A DNA stretch of 64,000 bases, taken from the NCBI RefSeq assembly GCF_001625215.2, contig NC_030387.2:37719606-37783605 (forward strand), written 5' to 3'. The position numbers and the translations under genes are program-made. The notes under the pieces are model-generated. The model did no database searches. It had not been told where the DNA came from and saw only the letters and a list, made by a program, of their open reading frames with translations. Positions 34,105 through 46,438 of this stretch are shown one piece after another. Position 1 is the stretch's first letter, and each line of letters starts with the position of its first letter. Source of the stretch: Daucus carota subsp. sativus. Taxonomy: Eukaryota; Streptophyta; Magnoliopsida; Apiales; Apiaceae.

Positions 34105-35232
34105 GGAAAAGAGAATATTCAGACACTGGAAGTTTAATGTGTTAGCTGTTTCCATATCTATTAAGTATTATTCAGTTTTGTGCTACTATTGTAAACACCT
34201 TCTTTTCCGGTCTAAACACTATTATTACCTATATAGTTTGAAGAACACTTACAGGACATATGTCACCTCTTACTCCGGCTGCTAATAGTCTAATACAACT
34301 ATGTCTAAATGTTATCAAACCCTTTCTTCCCCTTCGTATCCCCATGTAGAATATTTAAAGTTTATTAAGGAAGGAGCAAAAATTAAACCAAGAAAATTCA
34401 GGTCCTGTCATCATGTCTTCTTCCTACTCATATCAGTCTTAAATCTTTATGCTAATAGTAATTGTAGTTACCCCTGCTAGTCAGGAGTCAGGATTACTAT
34501 GCGACTTATTTCAGAAAAGCAAATGTCTTCGTGCTCTCATAAAACCAAACTGTTTTTATCAGCATCTTTTATTTTCGCCTAAAACAGAACTGGAGCCAAA
34601 TCTCTAGGCAACTAATACTCGTATTAATATGAGGTAAGTCAAGAAAGAAGTACGAAGTATAGATAAGGCCGACAAAGCAACAGAAGAGGTGGCTGAATCA
34701 GGAACAGAGGGCCGGAGGCAGGGGAAGATATCCACAAAGGTGATCAGAATTAAGGAAGAAAGAATTTGGTAACTAGAACTTAAGTGGATTAACTGTTACA
34801 TCGACTAAGAGCCACCATTATTAAGTTTTACGCTACTGTGGATAACACAGACTATAAATTCAACAACCCTATATTCTCTTTTAGTTTGTAGCTTATCAAT
34901 AGGTGTTAAGAATTGATAAGGTCTTAGGGACCAAGGGTCATGCATGAAATGATGGTCTGACACTGACTAATCAGATTACAAGACTTGCTTATTGCCTGAT
35001 TTACACGCACCAGAGGAGTATTCAAATCATGCTATCCAGATGCAAATTGAAATTTCAAAGCTGCCCACAGTGAACTCATACTGAGCTTCCTAGAACTACA
35101 AATGAAACTTACTACCTTCACCAAGTCAATGCTGGAACTATAACAAGCATTCGAAAATCATATTTAACCGATGATCTTCTGCAGGTTTTAACCATAAGCC
35201 ACGCTTAACATTTTAAACTAGAAAGTAGCAAA
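34105..35232. other. Intergenic region between A1 and A2
   Basis: 3' flank of A1, then a decayed C-terminal fragment of another subtype A copy (listed separately), then the A2 promoter with ctataac near 35132, matching in place the tataaaca box of A3. Confidence 0.55.
34660..34850 (+). pseudogene. Fragment of a subtype A AAA-ATPase 3' end
   Basis: The stretch gccgacaaagcaacagaaga followed by ggtggctgaatcagg matches the C-terminal Lys/Glu-rich coding end of A1 (33972-34010). Later bases (aagttttacgctactgtgga) match the A1 3' flank. Exon 1 and the AAA core are absent. It is a dead remnant of an extra gene copy between A1 and A2. Confidence 0.6.
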
Positions 35233-36724
35233 ATGTCATCAACAACGGGATCCAACATTGCAATGGCCAAGACCATCGTATCCACCATTGGAACTATTGC
35301 TGCCACGGCTATGGTGGCACGTAGCATAGCCCGAGATTACGTGCCCCCTGAAATCCAGAATTACTTTTACCTCGGCCTCCACAACTTTTTCAGACGCTTC
35401 TCCAATCAACTCACTATGGTGATCAATGAGTATGATGGGATCGTCAGCAATGAAATCTATGATGCTGCGGTGGTCTACGTAGGATCAAAAGTATCTCCCA
35501 ACACGCGTCGTCTTAAAATCACTAAACCAAAACAAGAAAACAACATCTCACTCACCATGGAGCGTGATGAAAAGGTGATTGATACGTTCAATGGTGTCGA
35601 ATTCAAGTGGACTTGGGTGTGCCAACAAATGGAACAATCCAATACATACTACTATCGTAACCAGACGAGATCATTTCGATCTGAAGTCAAATTTTTCGAG
35701 CTCAATTTTCACAAAAAACACAAACAACAAGCTCTCAATTCATACTTGCTATTTGTTTTAAAAGAAGCTAAAAACAAGAAGCAAGAGGTCAAAACATTAA
35801 AGATATTCACTCTTCACTCGGAAGACCATTTTTCATCGTCGGATAGCTGGCAATCAGTTAGTCTTGATCATCCAGCAACATTCGAGACACTTGCGATGGA
35901 TGTAGACCTCAAGGAGACAGTGATGAAAGATTTAGAGAGGTTCGTGGCGCGGAAAGAGAAGTATAAGAAAGTCGGAAAGGCTTGGAAAAGAGGCTACTTA
36001 TTGTATGGACCGCCCGGGACAGGGAAATCTAGCCTAATTGCAGCCATGGCTAATTATTTAAAATTTGACATATATGATTTGGAGTTGACGGATTTGAGAC
36101 GTAACTCGGAGCTCAGGAAGCTACTGATTGCAACCGCGAACCGGTCCATTTTGGTGGTGGAGGATATCGATTGCAATATTGAGTTGCAAGACAGAGTGAG
36201 TGCAAAATCCGAAGACAAAAAGCCTCACCGCCGAGAAGAAAACAGGGTCAGTCTTTTCTATAGCTTTGTTATTCATATTCAGTTAATTAATCTTGTTAGT
36301 ATGTTTTTCGAAAGGTTTTGTAATTTTTGAAAAATGTACATGTGCAGGTCACGCTATCAGGTTTTCTGAATTTCATAGATGGACTATGGTCAAGTTGTGG
36401 AGACGAGAGGATCATAATATTTACGACGAATCACAAGGAGAAGCTGGACCCGGCTTTGTTACGCCCTGGTCGAATGGATATGCACATCCACATGTCGTAC
36501 TGCACTCCATGCCAGGGGCGGACCCAGGATTCTAAATCTACTGGGGCTGGAGTTTTAAAAAAAAAATTCACGAATTCAATGAAGAGATAAACAAGTAAAC
36601 TAACATATACATGTAAATCAAAGCCACAAAATTCAGCCATTTTATTGAATAATACAGTAACATATGTAAAAAGCAAGTAATAACATACTAGTTTCAACGA
36701 AAAACAAAAGAAAATTTACTCACA

Positions 36725-39245
36725 TCATTTGAGTTGTACCCGGCGATTCTTTTGAGCGTAAAATTCATCTATCACCTCATCCACATCAATGTTTTCAGCA
36801 TACTCCCTCTCAATGTTAATAAGCATAGAGTCTCTCAAATATTCTTCCTCCATTTTATTTCGAAGACCAGTCTTCATTAATTTCATAGCTGAAAAAACTC
36901 TTTCTGTAGTTGCTGTAGAAACAGGGAGTGTCAACACAAGACAAATCAACCTATAAATCAAACTGTAGTGCTCTGACTTTCCTGTATCAACCAGTCGTAC
37001 ACATAACTCGGAAAGAGTAGACAAATCCTGGAAGTTAGTATGAGTAACCACATCAATCTTGTAGTGATCAAGTTGGAGTTTAAGATGGTACATCTCTTGT
37101 TGTCCAAAATCAGCAGGATAAAAGGTAGTAACAAGTGTACAAATATTCTCGATGTCAAACAACCTGAAATTGTTCTTCGGTTCCAAAGATGTACTTAGTC
37201 TCAAAAGCTGCACAGCATCATCATTGAACCTGTAATGAAGCTCTTCCAACTGAAAATCAATTGCAGAATTAAATACATCATAATGATAATGATGCTCAAC
37301 GGATATATTATCTCTCTGTCTCACAGAACGAATACCATCCATATAACGAGCATTCATATCTGGTATGTCAATGTCATATTTTTCACACACCGACATGACA
37401 TAATCCAAAAGAATATCAAAACCTTCATCTCTCAAAGATTGTAACAATTCTTTTGTTGTTGCCACTAAATCCATGGCATTCAAAATATCAATTGATTTAC
37501 TTTGTAAGGCTCGACAAAGCAAATCTGTAATGCCCATGATCTTATGCATCAAATGTAACACAAATACAAAGTCAAATGATTTCAATGCCTTTAAAGAACC
37601 TCTGGCTTCTCCACGCATAGAGTTCGAAGAAGTACTACAATTATTAATACTTTCCAACACAATAATTATTGAACCAAACTTATCAATCAAGCTACAAACA
37701 CAATTAAAGTGAGAACTCCACCTTGTTGATCCTGGTCGTTGCAAATTCCCAATCTGATTAAGTCCCCGACCAGTCTCACGTTCTCCACTAGCCACAGATT
37801 TGTCAACCTCTATGCCATGTGCAATCTGTAACTCCAATAAGCGTTTAGAAGAACCAGTAACTATATTCACAACATTAGACAACATTGAAAAGAATTCCCA
37901 AATAGAATCTTGTTTCTCAGCAGCCCCAACCAATGCTAGTTGTAAACGATGAGCAAAACAATGTACGTAATAAGCATATGGACAATCTTTAAGAAACAAA
38001 GCTTGTAAACCATTAAATGCACCACGCATATTACTAGCACCATCGTATCCTTGACCTCTCATATTATGAATGCTTAAGTTATTCTGTGTGAGAACATCAG
38101 AGATTTCTTTCTTAAGAGTTGATGATGTTGTATCAGCCACATTAACAATATCAAAATAACGCTCCCGAATAACACCATGAACATCAACAAACCGAAGCAC
38201 AATAGCCATTTGTTCTTTATGTGATACATCTATGGCTTCATCAACTAAAATACAGAACTTAGAATCTCCCATCTCACCACGGATTTTATTTCTTACTTTA
38301 GAAGCAAGGATATGCAAAATATCTTTTTGCACTTTTGGAGAAGTATACATGCCATTTTTTGGTGCATTTTCCAAAACAACATTTGAGATATCAACACTTA
38401 GTCTACCAAAAACTTTAATCATCTCAATAAGATTACCTCTGTTACGAGAAGTTGATGATTCATCGTGACCCCGTAATGCACATGCTTGCAAAGTCAAGTA
38501 TCGAACAGCCTCTATAGTAGCTCTCAAACGCAGTCTATTCTTCTTTACCTCTTCCAAAGATTGACGATTTATGACCTTATCAATATGCCTTGTAACATTC
38601 TTCAACCCTTCAAGAGAATTCACTGCCTTTCTATGTGGGGAATTTAAGCCTCCAATATGTATCAACAAAGGACATCTCTCATTATCATTAACTCTTTTCC
38701 AGTTCCTGAATCCATCAATAGTAAATGTATGTTGTGCAGATGTATCACTTTCAAATAAATAGCACGGAAAACAGAATGCTGCATCTTTAGAAACTGAATA
38801 CTCTAGCCAAGGCCATGAGTTGAACCAAGATGCTTGAAATCGGCGACGTTGACTTTTATAATCAGTATGTGGATATTGATCTTTGTGTAGTTTAGGTTGA
38901 AATGCTCCCAGTCTAATGTATTCACGCCTAACGTCATCACGAACATTAGGTGGATACTTCCAAATTGGACAACGAAGACCTGGATCACGTTCAAGAGATG
39001 CAAGATCAATAGGATTAGTTGTAGCCGTATTAGTCGCAGTAGCCGGGCCAGGAGCAATAGGAGGAGCACTAGGAGTAGTTGTAGGAGGAGCACTAGGAGT
39101 AGCTGTAGGAGTGGCACTAGGAGTAGCTGTAAGGGGAGCACTAGGAGTAGCTGTAGGAGTGGCACTCGGAGTAGCTGTAGGAGTGGCACTAGGAGTAGCT
39201 GCAGAAAAATAGGATAACAACGTTTTCCTCTTTCGATCTTGACTC
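36725..39245 (-). CDS. hAT transposase (TTF zinc finger / DUF4371 type)
   Basis: Cut-and-paste transposase encoded by the element above. The open frame from the acceptor at 39246-39247 encodes about 839 residues ending at 36725. Domains in order: an unusual TPSATPTA-type repeat (39040-39215); TTF-type zinc finger region with RRFQASWFNSWPWLEYSVSK and AAFCFPCYLFES; DUF4371/RNase H-like core with ILVDEAIDVSHKEQ, RGQGYDGASNMRG and YVHCFAHRLQLALV; C-terminal hAT dimerisation region with LTLPVSTATTERVFSAMKLM. The frame upstream of 39246 has no ATG before a likely intron (acceptor ttgttgcag), so a short first exon probably lies nearer the right terminus; I could not place it. No internal stop. Confidence 0.88.
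39040..39215. repeat. Short tandem repeats coding Thr-Pro-Ser-Ala
   Basis: Units near 15-30 bases built on ggagtagctgtaggagtggc and variants, all in frame within the transposase, giving a TPSAT/TPSAP repeat of roughly 50 residues just before the zinc finger region. Confidence 0.85.
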
Positions 39246-40372
39246 CTGCAACAAGTCAAATTTAAATAACTTGAAAAATATTTATCAAACAATATTATAG
39301 AATATTATTATAATCACTTTCATTGATTACTACTCCGGCCAACGATTACTAGCACTAAGAGTTTGTGTGTTGAACCACTAAGATTATTAAATTTAATTTT
39401 CTCACATGGATTCTAGCCAAAAAATTTGAAATATTATATTAGTCCTACTTTTTGTTTCATGGGACTCACTGGCTAACACACGGCATAAAATATTGAAGTC
39501 TAGGTTTTAGGACAACCAAAGAACACCAAACAATCAATATTCTAATGATCCTGATTAAAACAAAACCTAGATTCTTTTGTCAATTTTTAATTAATTACTC
39601 AACATTGTTTTTCATACTTGATTATAATAAGAATTTAAAAAAGAAAAAGTTCAGAATTTTACATTGCAGTGAGCCGAGGCAGAGAGCTGAAGAGTCAAAT
39701 TCAAGAAAAATAATCACCGGATACCAAGCTTTTTGGGGGCTTAAATTAATTTTTTTTGTTCCCAGGCTCTCAATTCATACACACGTCGTGTATGTGTATT
39801 CTCTCTTTTGTTTTTTTTAATTGATTTGCAAAGCAGGGTCCAAAGCAATGTTTCGGCCCGATCTTTCATTCTGGCCCAATTTTGTTATTTAAATTTATGT
39901 GGGCTGAGCCTAAGCTAATATATATATATATAACTGGGCTGCTTATTTTTTCTACCTGGGCTAGATAATATTGGACTATAAAATGTTAAGAGGGTTACTG
40001 GACTTTGACCTGGGCTGGAGCCAACCCTAGCCCAGCCCATGGTCCGCCACTGCTCCATGCGGCTTCAGACTTCTGGCTGGCAATTATTTGGGAGTTGAGG
40101 ATCACAAGCTTTTTCGTGAGATTGAGGAGTTGATTCTGACTACAGAGGTGACTCCGGCCGAAGTGGCTGAGCATCTACTAAAGAGTGATGAGCCTGATGT
40201 CTCGCTTGCTGGATTAATCAGTTTTGTTCATACAAAGAGAAAGGAAAATGAAAAGGCCGAATTGGAGAATGCAACAGATAAGGTAGCAGAATCTGTTCCA
40301 GAGGCAGGTCAAGACGGCGAAAAACATGATCAGCACAAAGAAAATGGAGAGATTCAGAAGCCGCGAGTATAG

Positions 40373-41235
40373 TAATCACATTTTTCTCATCTGTCCAAAT
40401 TTTACGACATCAGAGGACAACACAATAATTTTGAAGCATACTTATAGCTTATAGGACACATATCAAAGATAACACCGCTCACTTCTGCAAGATTGCAACT
40501 AATAAATTTGCATTTCATGCTTCTTCTATGTCGTAATTTCATCACACACTTTCCTCTTCTCGGTATCCCATGTAAAATTACACTTAAGTTTGTATGTATT
40601 ACATTTTTCTAATGTACTACATTGAAAGCTTAGTGAAGGAGTGAAGATTAAACCTAAAGAAAAATTAGTGTCGTCACTAGTCTTCCTCTGTTCGTCGCAC
40701 TCTTATAAGGTTTAATTCTTTCTTGCTACCATCGAATATGAAATTTATCCCGATTCCTCTTTATAATTGTCGATCACTTCTAGAAAATATTATGGGCTTG
40801 AAAATTGGGGGTCTCCAGGTTTTAAGACCTTGCGACTGTTTACACATGATATTTACCCGCCATGCATAATATTTCCGGCATGTAATTTCTTTGTTGAGAA
40901 AATCACTACTTGTAAAGTTGAGATTCAGCACATGTAGATTGCTTGAATCACAGGGAGCTTCCTAGATTCCCAACTGAAATTTCCAAACTCCAAGCATCAA
41001 TCTCGTGCCAAGGTTCCCAGAACCACTACAGAAACTTCCCAAGTCCACCAAGTCAATGTGCAAAAAGACCAACACTATAAACAAATGTCTAGATTCATCT
41101 TAACAAACAAGACTCATTTTTCTAACATTCAGACACCTTTAATTACACATCATAATCATACTATATATTCAGACATTGATCAAGTACAGATTATAACAAC
41201 AGAGTAAGCCCACCACAAATCCGCAAAAAAAAAAA
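40373..41235. other. A2-A3 intergenic region
   Basis: A2 3' flank and A3 promoter. A TATA box tataaaca stands at 41076-41083, about 155 bases before the A3 ATG; no element recognised. Confidence 0.6.
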
Positions 41236-42819
41236 ATGTCTTCAACTACAGAGTCCAAGATTGAAACCACCAAGGCAATCATCTCCACCATCGGAACAAT
41301 AGCTGCCACGGCTATGGTGGCACGTAGCATAGCCCGAGACTATGTCCCCCCTGAAGTTCAAGAGTACTTTTATCTCGGCCTCCAGAGGTTTTTCAGACGC
41401 TTCTCCAATCAACTCACGATGGTGATCAACGAGTATGAGGGCATCGAAAGCAATGAAATCTACGATGCTGCAGTGATCTACCTAGGATCCAAACTCTCCC
41501 CCAGCACACGCAGGCTAAAAGTTAATAAACCAGAGCACGAAAGCAGCATCTCTCTCGCGATGGAGCGTAATGAAGAGGTGGTGGATAAATTCAATGACGT
41601 TAAATTCACGTGGACTTGGATTTGCGAAAAATTACAACAAGCCGATTCATACTACAATCGTAACCAAATGAGGTCATCTAGATCAGAAGTCCGATATTTC
41701 GAGCTAAGTTTTCATTTTAAGCACAAGGAACTAGTTGTTAATTCTTACTTGCCATTCGTGTTAAAAAAGGCCGAAGAACAAAAACAAGAGACGAAAACTT
41801 TAAAGATTTTTACTATTGATTCGGAGGACAGCTATTCATTAGCTGATTCCTGGCAATCAGTTGGGCTTGATCATCCAGCGACTTTCGAGACGCTTGCAAT
41901 GGAAGAAAAATTGAAGGAGACTGTGATGAAAGATTTGGAGATGTTTGTGCAGAGGAGAGAAAAGTATAGAAAAATTGGGAAGGCGTGGAAAAGAGGGTAC
42001 TTGTTGTATGGACCTCCCGGGACTGGGAAATCTAGCTTAATTGCCGCGATGGCTAATTATTTGAAATTTGATATTTATGATTTGGAGTTGACGGATTTGA
42101 AGCGTAATTCAGAGCTCAGGAAGCTGTTGATTGCTACCGCGAATAGGTCCATTTTGGTTGTGGAGGATATTGATTGCAACATTGAGTTGCAAGAGCGGGT
42201 GAGTCCAGCTAAAGAAAAGAAGCCTGCAGACGAAGAATCTCACCGCGAAGAAGCAAGCAAGGTCAGTCATTTTTCAGGTTTTGTTTGTGTTAAATTAGAT
42301 TTTTATTATGAATTGTGGCCTTATGGGTGATTTTTTTTATATGTGCAGGTGACACTATCAGGTTTTCTGAATTTTATAGATGGATTATGGTCGAGTTGTG
42401 GAGACGAAAGGATCATAATATTTACGACGAATCACAAGGAGAAGCTAGACCCGGCATTGTTACGTCCTGGTAGAATGGACATGCACATTCACATGTCGTA
42501 TTGCACTCCATGCGGTTTCAGGCTTCTGGCCAGCAATTACTTGGGAGTTAAGGATCATAAACTCTTCGAAGAGATCGAGGAGTTAATTCGGACCATAGAG
42601 GTGACTCCAGCTGAAGTAGCTGAACAGCTGCTAAAGAGCGATGAACCTGATGTCTCACTTGCTGGCCTGATCAGTTTTCTTCATGCAAAGAGAAAGGAAA
42701 ATGAAGAGGCCAAGGCCAAGAAAGAAACAGAGGTGGCTGCATCAGTTGCAGAGGCAGAGGCAGTGGGAGATGGTGAAAAGAGCGATCAGAGTCAAGAATC
42801 TGACAAAAATCAGAAATAA
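41236..42819 (+). CDS. AAA-ATPase, BCS1 clade, gene A3
   Basis: Same family and architecture as A1 and A2. Exons 41236-42261 and 42349-42819 (gt-ag, phase 0) give 498 residues. Membrane segment about residues 14-33 (AIISTIGTIAATAMVARSIA); AAA-associated domain with LTMVINEYEGIESNEIYDAA; Walker A GPPGTGKSS at 259; Walker B ILVVEDIDC; exon 2 begins VTLSGFLNFIDGLWSSCGDE and carries LLRPGRMD. The tail is Lys/Glu/Ala-rich and ends SQESDKNQK. It looks intact, and is the closest relative of disrupted A2 and of the orphan C-terminal piece at 54034. Its TATA box and the poly(A) tract just before the ATG are the visible leader features. Confidence 0.92.
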
Positions 42820-42984
42820 CAAGCTGTTTTCTAATTGTTCATTGAGTATTATATTACCCGACACTTTATTTTGATTCGAATATCTGTGTCGGACAAAATT
42901 TAGAATAAAAACATGTAATTCTCAAAATCTGTGTAATTTAAATTGAGCCACAGTTGTTCAAATATGTAACCAAACCAAAAAATA

Positions 42985-45390
42985 TAACCGGATCAACATA
43001 CATGATTCTTGATCTGTATCTTTAAGCTTTTTACCATATTCAAAACTCAGCACTTAACCAAGGAACATAAAAACCCTGATGAAAGACTTGAGAACAAATC
43101 AAATATTCTCATATAATTTCGAGCAATGCTAAAATCCAACTTTTTCTTGAATATGTGCATAAAATATTGACACGCATGGGAAATGGTCAGAATTCCATTT
43201 CCGTTTCACATCTCTTTCATTTTGCCTTTTGTGTTTTTTAAAGCTAAAACGTCGCTATAATTCAGTTTTGTGCTACTAATGCAAACACTGGGGAATAACT
43301 TTTGCTCCATCACGACAATGCAGAAACCTTTCGTATTAGCTAGGCAATCGAAACTTTTTAAACGTGTGGCACCAGATGTTGGATTTTCTCAAAATATTTA
43401 ATTCTTTTAAATATGAATTAGCACCTAAAATGGAATGAGTAACCAATAAAACAGACCTTACAAGAAATATTCCTTAAACATAAATACGTCTTAGACACAT
43501 AGACTTGAAGTTTGATGTGATTTTTGTACGAATCTAAAACCGACAATAATAGAGACTTAGGAAGTTAGTTTGGTTTAACCTAAAGAAGATGTTTATTATT
43601 TACAAGTGAAAAGTTATTTATAAATTTAAAATAATTTTTAATCTATGTGTTTGAAATATTTTTTGATATTTACAACTTTTTGTATATAAAATTAATTAAT
43701 ATAATAATAAATTTTAATAAATTATATTTTAAAATAGTTCTTTACATGTTCGTGAAATCAAAATTTTATAAATAAAATTAAGTTGCTAAAAAAAATAGAA
43801 TTTTCAATTTATAAAATTCTTACATATAAGTTAGAAATTGACTTATAAATTATTATATGAATATCACGAATAAACTAGAAATAAGTTTAACATCTAAAAT
43901 TTATTTTAATAAAATTAGAAATAAATTAAAAATAAGTTGTTTCAACTCACCAGCCAGAAACTGGGTTTAAAACGCTACCTAAGTTAGATGCGGTTTCTAT
44001 ACAAATCACGAAACCAAATTTGATACAGGGATGGAAGATACAAATGTTCTGGTAAAGATGAACCAAATGAACCAGATCTGAATGAATCGTATACGCAGAT
44101 CCCCAGAATAGAAACAAATTCAACCAGTATCAAAACCGATCCGTATATTTCAAGAAGCTGGAGATTTGAGCGTCAAAAGCTTGTACCAAAAGTCTTGCAA
44201 TGAGATCCTAAAGGATAACCTGGCATATTCAGCTTTAACAGATCAGAGACAAACAAGGAAACTCTTGATTCCTGCTAAACAGTCACATGGTAAATTTCTA
44301 TAACATGCATGCATAGTGAAACCCAATATTCCTACCTACTATTATTATTTGCTAATCCATCACTTGATTGGTGTGGACTAACCATACACATGGGGACAAC
44401 ATGTCCGTCTCTATAATGTATCTTTTCATACCAGTTGTATTTTTTGATAGAAACAAGCAGCAAAAGCATGCTTGGACACTTCTTTCAGGTGGCAGTGGAA
44501 AGTCCAGTCATAAGTCATGTCCTCGCGTGAAAATAATATACCAATGCTTGCCTCTTTGGCATTGTTCCATCACTTCCGGTCATTTTCTTTGGGTTTTTCG
44601 TTACTGGATTGATGCATCAGTAAGGTTTATCCTCTGTGGATTTCCGATTCGAAATTCATAAATTTTGATATTCCATCTGTCCCATTCATTTTTATACAGT
44701 TTTGAAGATACCAGTAAGTTTTATTTTATGTCCGTTCAAAGATTTTAATATGGCTTATCCTATAATATTCTGTCAATTCGCGATTAGGAGATTTTGATAA
44801 GACTACCTACTAAGAGATTCGAAAATTTTCATACATTTTAAAATTCGAAGATTTAATAAAATTTATCCCCTTTTGATTTGAAATTCGTAGATTTCTTTAA
44901 TGAAATCAAGATTCCGGACAGCCGGTGAGCCGGACACTATGCAATCTATACTATAATATAATAAGCCAACATAGGTTTAATTTGTAGTCGTACAAAATTT
45001 TGGTTTGGTCATCTCCTTTATAACTCATGGAGACTTCTTTTACTCTTACAATATTAAAGAGTTTTATACCATTCAAATTACAAACACATGTGATGTAATA
45101 CAAGGTAAAAAAACTCCACCATTATTCTTTTAGATATAATTTATATATTATTTATATACTATATTATATATACCGATATTGGTATAATTCGTAGTCGTCC
45201 AAAAAATGTAATCAGTTGGTAATTATAATATGGTTAAAATCTAATTTATTAATAATAAAATGATATTAAAATTTAAATTATAATTAATAAATTACGAATT
45301 CTATACCCGTCTGTGCTTCGCACGGGTTAAAGGCTAGTATATGTAAGAAGTAACATTTCATTTCGCACAAGGCCACAACCCCACCGAGTC
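42985..45390. repeat. Spacer repeat X, copy 1
   Basis: Non-coding block following A3. It recurs at 48861-51063 and in part at 54470-55100, all in the same orientation and order (words such as ttcttgatctgtatct, gaacataaaaac, aaacactggggaataacttt). This copy carries a 393 bp Helitron that copy 2 lacks. A frame at 44368-44661, also present in copy 2, has no recognisable domain, and I do not call it a gene. Confidence 0.9.
44945..45337 (+). mobile_element. Small Helitron with an empty site in the paralogous spacer
   Basis: Starts TCTATACTATAATATAATAA after A and ends with hairpin acccgt-...-acgggt then CTAG before T. Spacer copy 2 has the uninterrupted site at 51017/51018 (tatgcag|tatatgtaag), which defines the element to the base. 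It is 393 bp, with no coding content. Confidence 0.93.
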
Positions 45391-45832
45391 ACTAAACTTC
45401 TCTTTTAACTTTATGCACTTTAACTAAGCAACTCCTCTTGTCAGTATTTAACGGTGCTGGCTAGTTTAAAATCTGGCTCCTGACCCACCAACTGATATGG
45501 AGTTCACTAAAACCTAAAAAGTCGCCAGTACTCACAAATAGTCCTACAAGAAATTTCCACACACTTTCCATGCGAGACTTTGGGTCCGTCTGCTGTGTTA
45601 AATAGAAGGGCTTAATGTTTATTTTTAAATGAAAATAATTTATTTCTAAAATTATTAATATAATAATAAAGTATTTAAATTATTTTTTAACATTGTCTGT
45701 TATTTTTTAAAATCAGAATTTAAAATTAATTTAAAAAAAATGATTTCAACTTCTTAGATCCTGAATTATAAATCAAAAAATAATTTATAAAATTTTTACA
45801 CAAAAAATACGAATGAAATGCTTGAGACCAAA

Positions 45833-46328
45833 TTAAGGGTCGTTTGGGTGAGTTTAAAATAAGTGCTTCTTGCTTAAAATAAAAAAGTGGAGCAAAAGTT
45901 AGAAGCAAGTTAAGATTTACAAGTGACTAAAGTGTTTGGAAAAGAAGTAAAAGCCCTAAAACAAAAGTTAGCATTCCTGACTTTTTATAAACGTTTCTTA
46001 TTTTTTACACAAACGGCACGAATAAGTGCTTTAAACACAGAAGTCGGGCTTCTAAGTCATAAACAAACACCCTCTAAGTGGGTGTTTGTGTGGGACTTTT
46101 AAGTCCGGCTTCTGAAGTTATATATTACAAGCATTTATTTGTACAGTTCGTATAAAAAGTCGAGCAATACCCGTAAAAAGTTAAAAATCCTAACTTTTAT
46201 TCATAATTTTTTACTTTTTTCCCCAAACACTTTAATTATTATACGTCTTACCTAACTTCTAACTTATTCTTCACCCTTTTTATTTTAAATAATAAACATT
46301 TATTTTAAACTCACTCAAACTGCCCTAA
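45833..46328. mobile_element. Two adjacent hAT-like MITEs
   Basis: First, about 45833-46076: left agggtcgtttgggtgag, right acaaacaccctctaag. Second, about 46077-46328: left gggtgtttgtgtggg, right actcaaactgccctaag. Both have the GGGTGTTTG-like terminal inverted repeats and aagtccggcttct-like interiors. They lie directly upstream of gene B1, so may contribute to its promoter. Confidence 0.5.
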
Positions 46329-46438
46329 GTTCAAAGGTAACCTTACTAGTTACACAGGAAAGCCTCTCTCAAATAAAGCTCACACCAAGTCACTCATAAG
46401 TTATTACACAACTCAAGAGTTCAATTCTGAAACTAAAC

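Larger units (their letters stand above)
36513..40052. mobile_element. hAT transposon, apparently complete, 3540 bp
   Basis: Perfect 8 bp target duplication ctccatgc (36505-36512 and 40053-40060). Terminal inverted repeats are caggggcggacccagg at the left and cagtggcggaccatgg read inward from the right, the typical CAGxGGCGGA hAT ends. The minus strand carries one long open transposase frame. AT-rich subterminal regions fill both sides. The exact duplication and open frame point to a recent insertion. Confidence 0.95.
35233..40372 (+). pseudogene. AAA-ATPase gene A2, split by a hAT insertion
   Basis: Exon 1 35233-36246 and exon 2 starting 36348 encode a normal subtype A protein: membrane segment at about residues 14-32, Walker A GPPGTGKSS at 259, Walker B ILVVEDIDC, arginine finger LLRPGRMD. 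Exon 2 is cut after ...MSYCTPC at 36512 by a 3540 bp hAT element, and resumes at 40061 with GFRLLAGNYLGVEDHKLFRE to a stop at 40370-40372. Counting the target duplication once, the flanking exon pieces are in one open frame of about 496 residues, so the insertion is the only visible lesion. A truncated product ending inside the element, or an allele without it, may still exist. I class it as a disrupted gene. Confidence 0.88.

Noticed and set aside
36725-39245. Domesticated hAT transposase as a host gene
   Set aside because: It sits between intact terminal inverted repeats with a fresh target duplication, so it is a mobile element gene.
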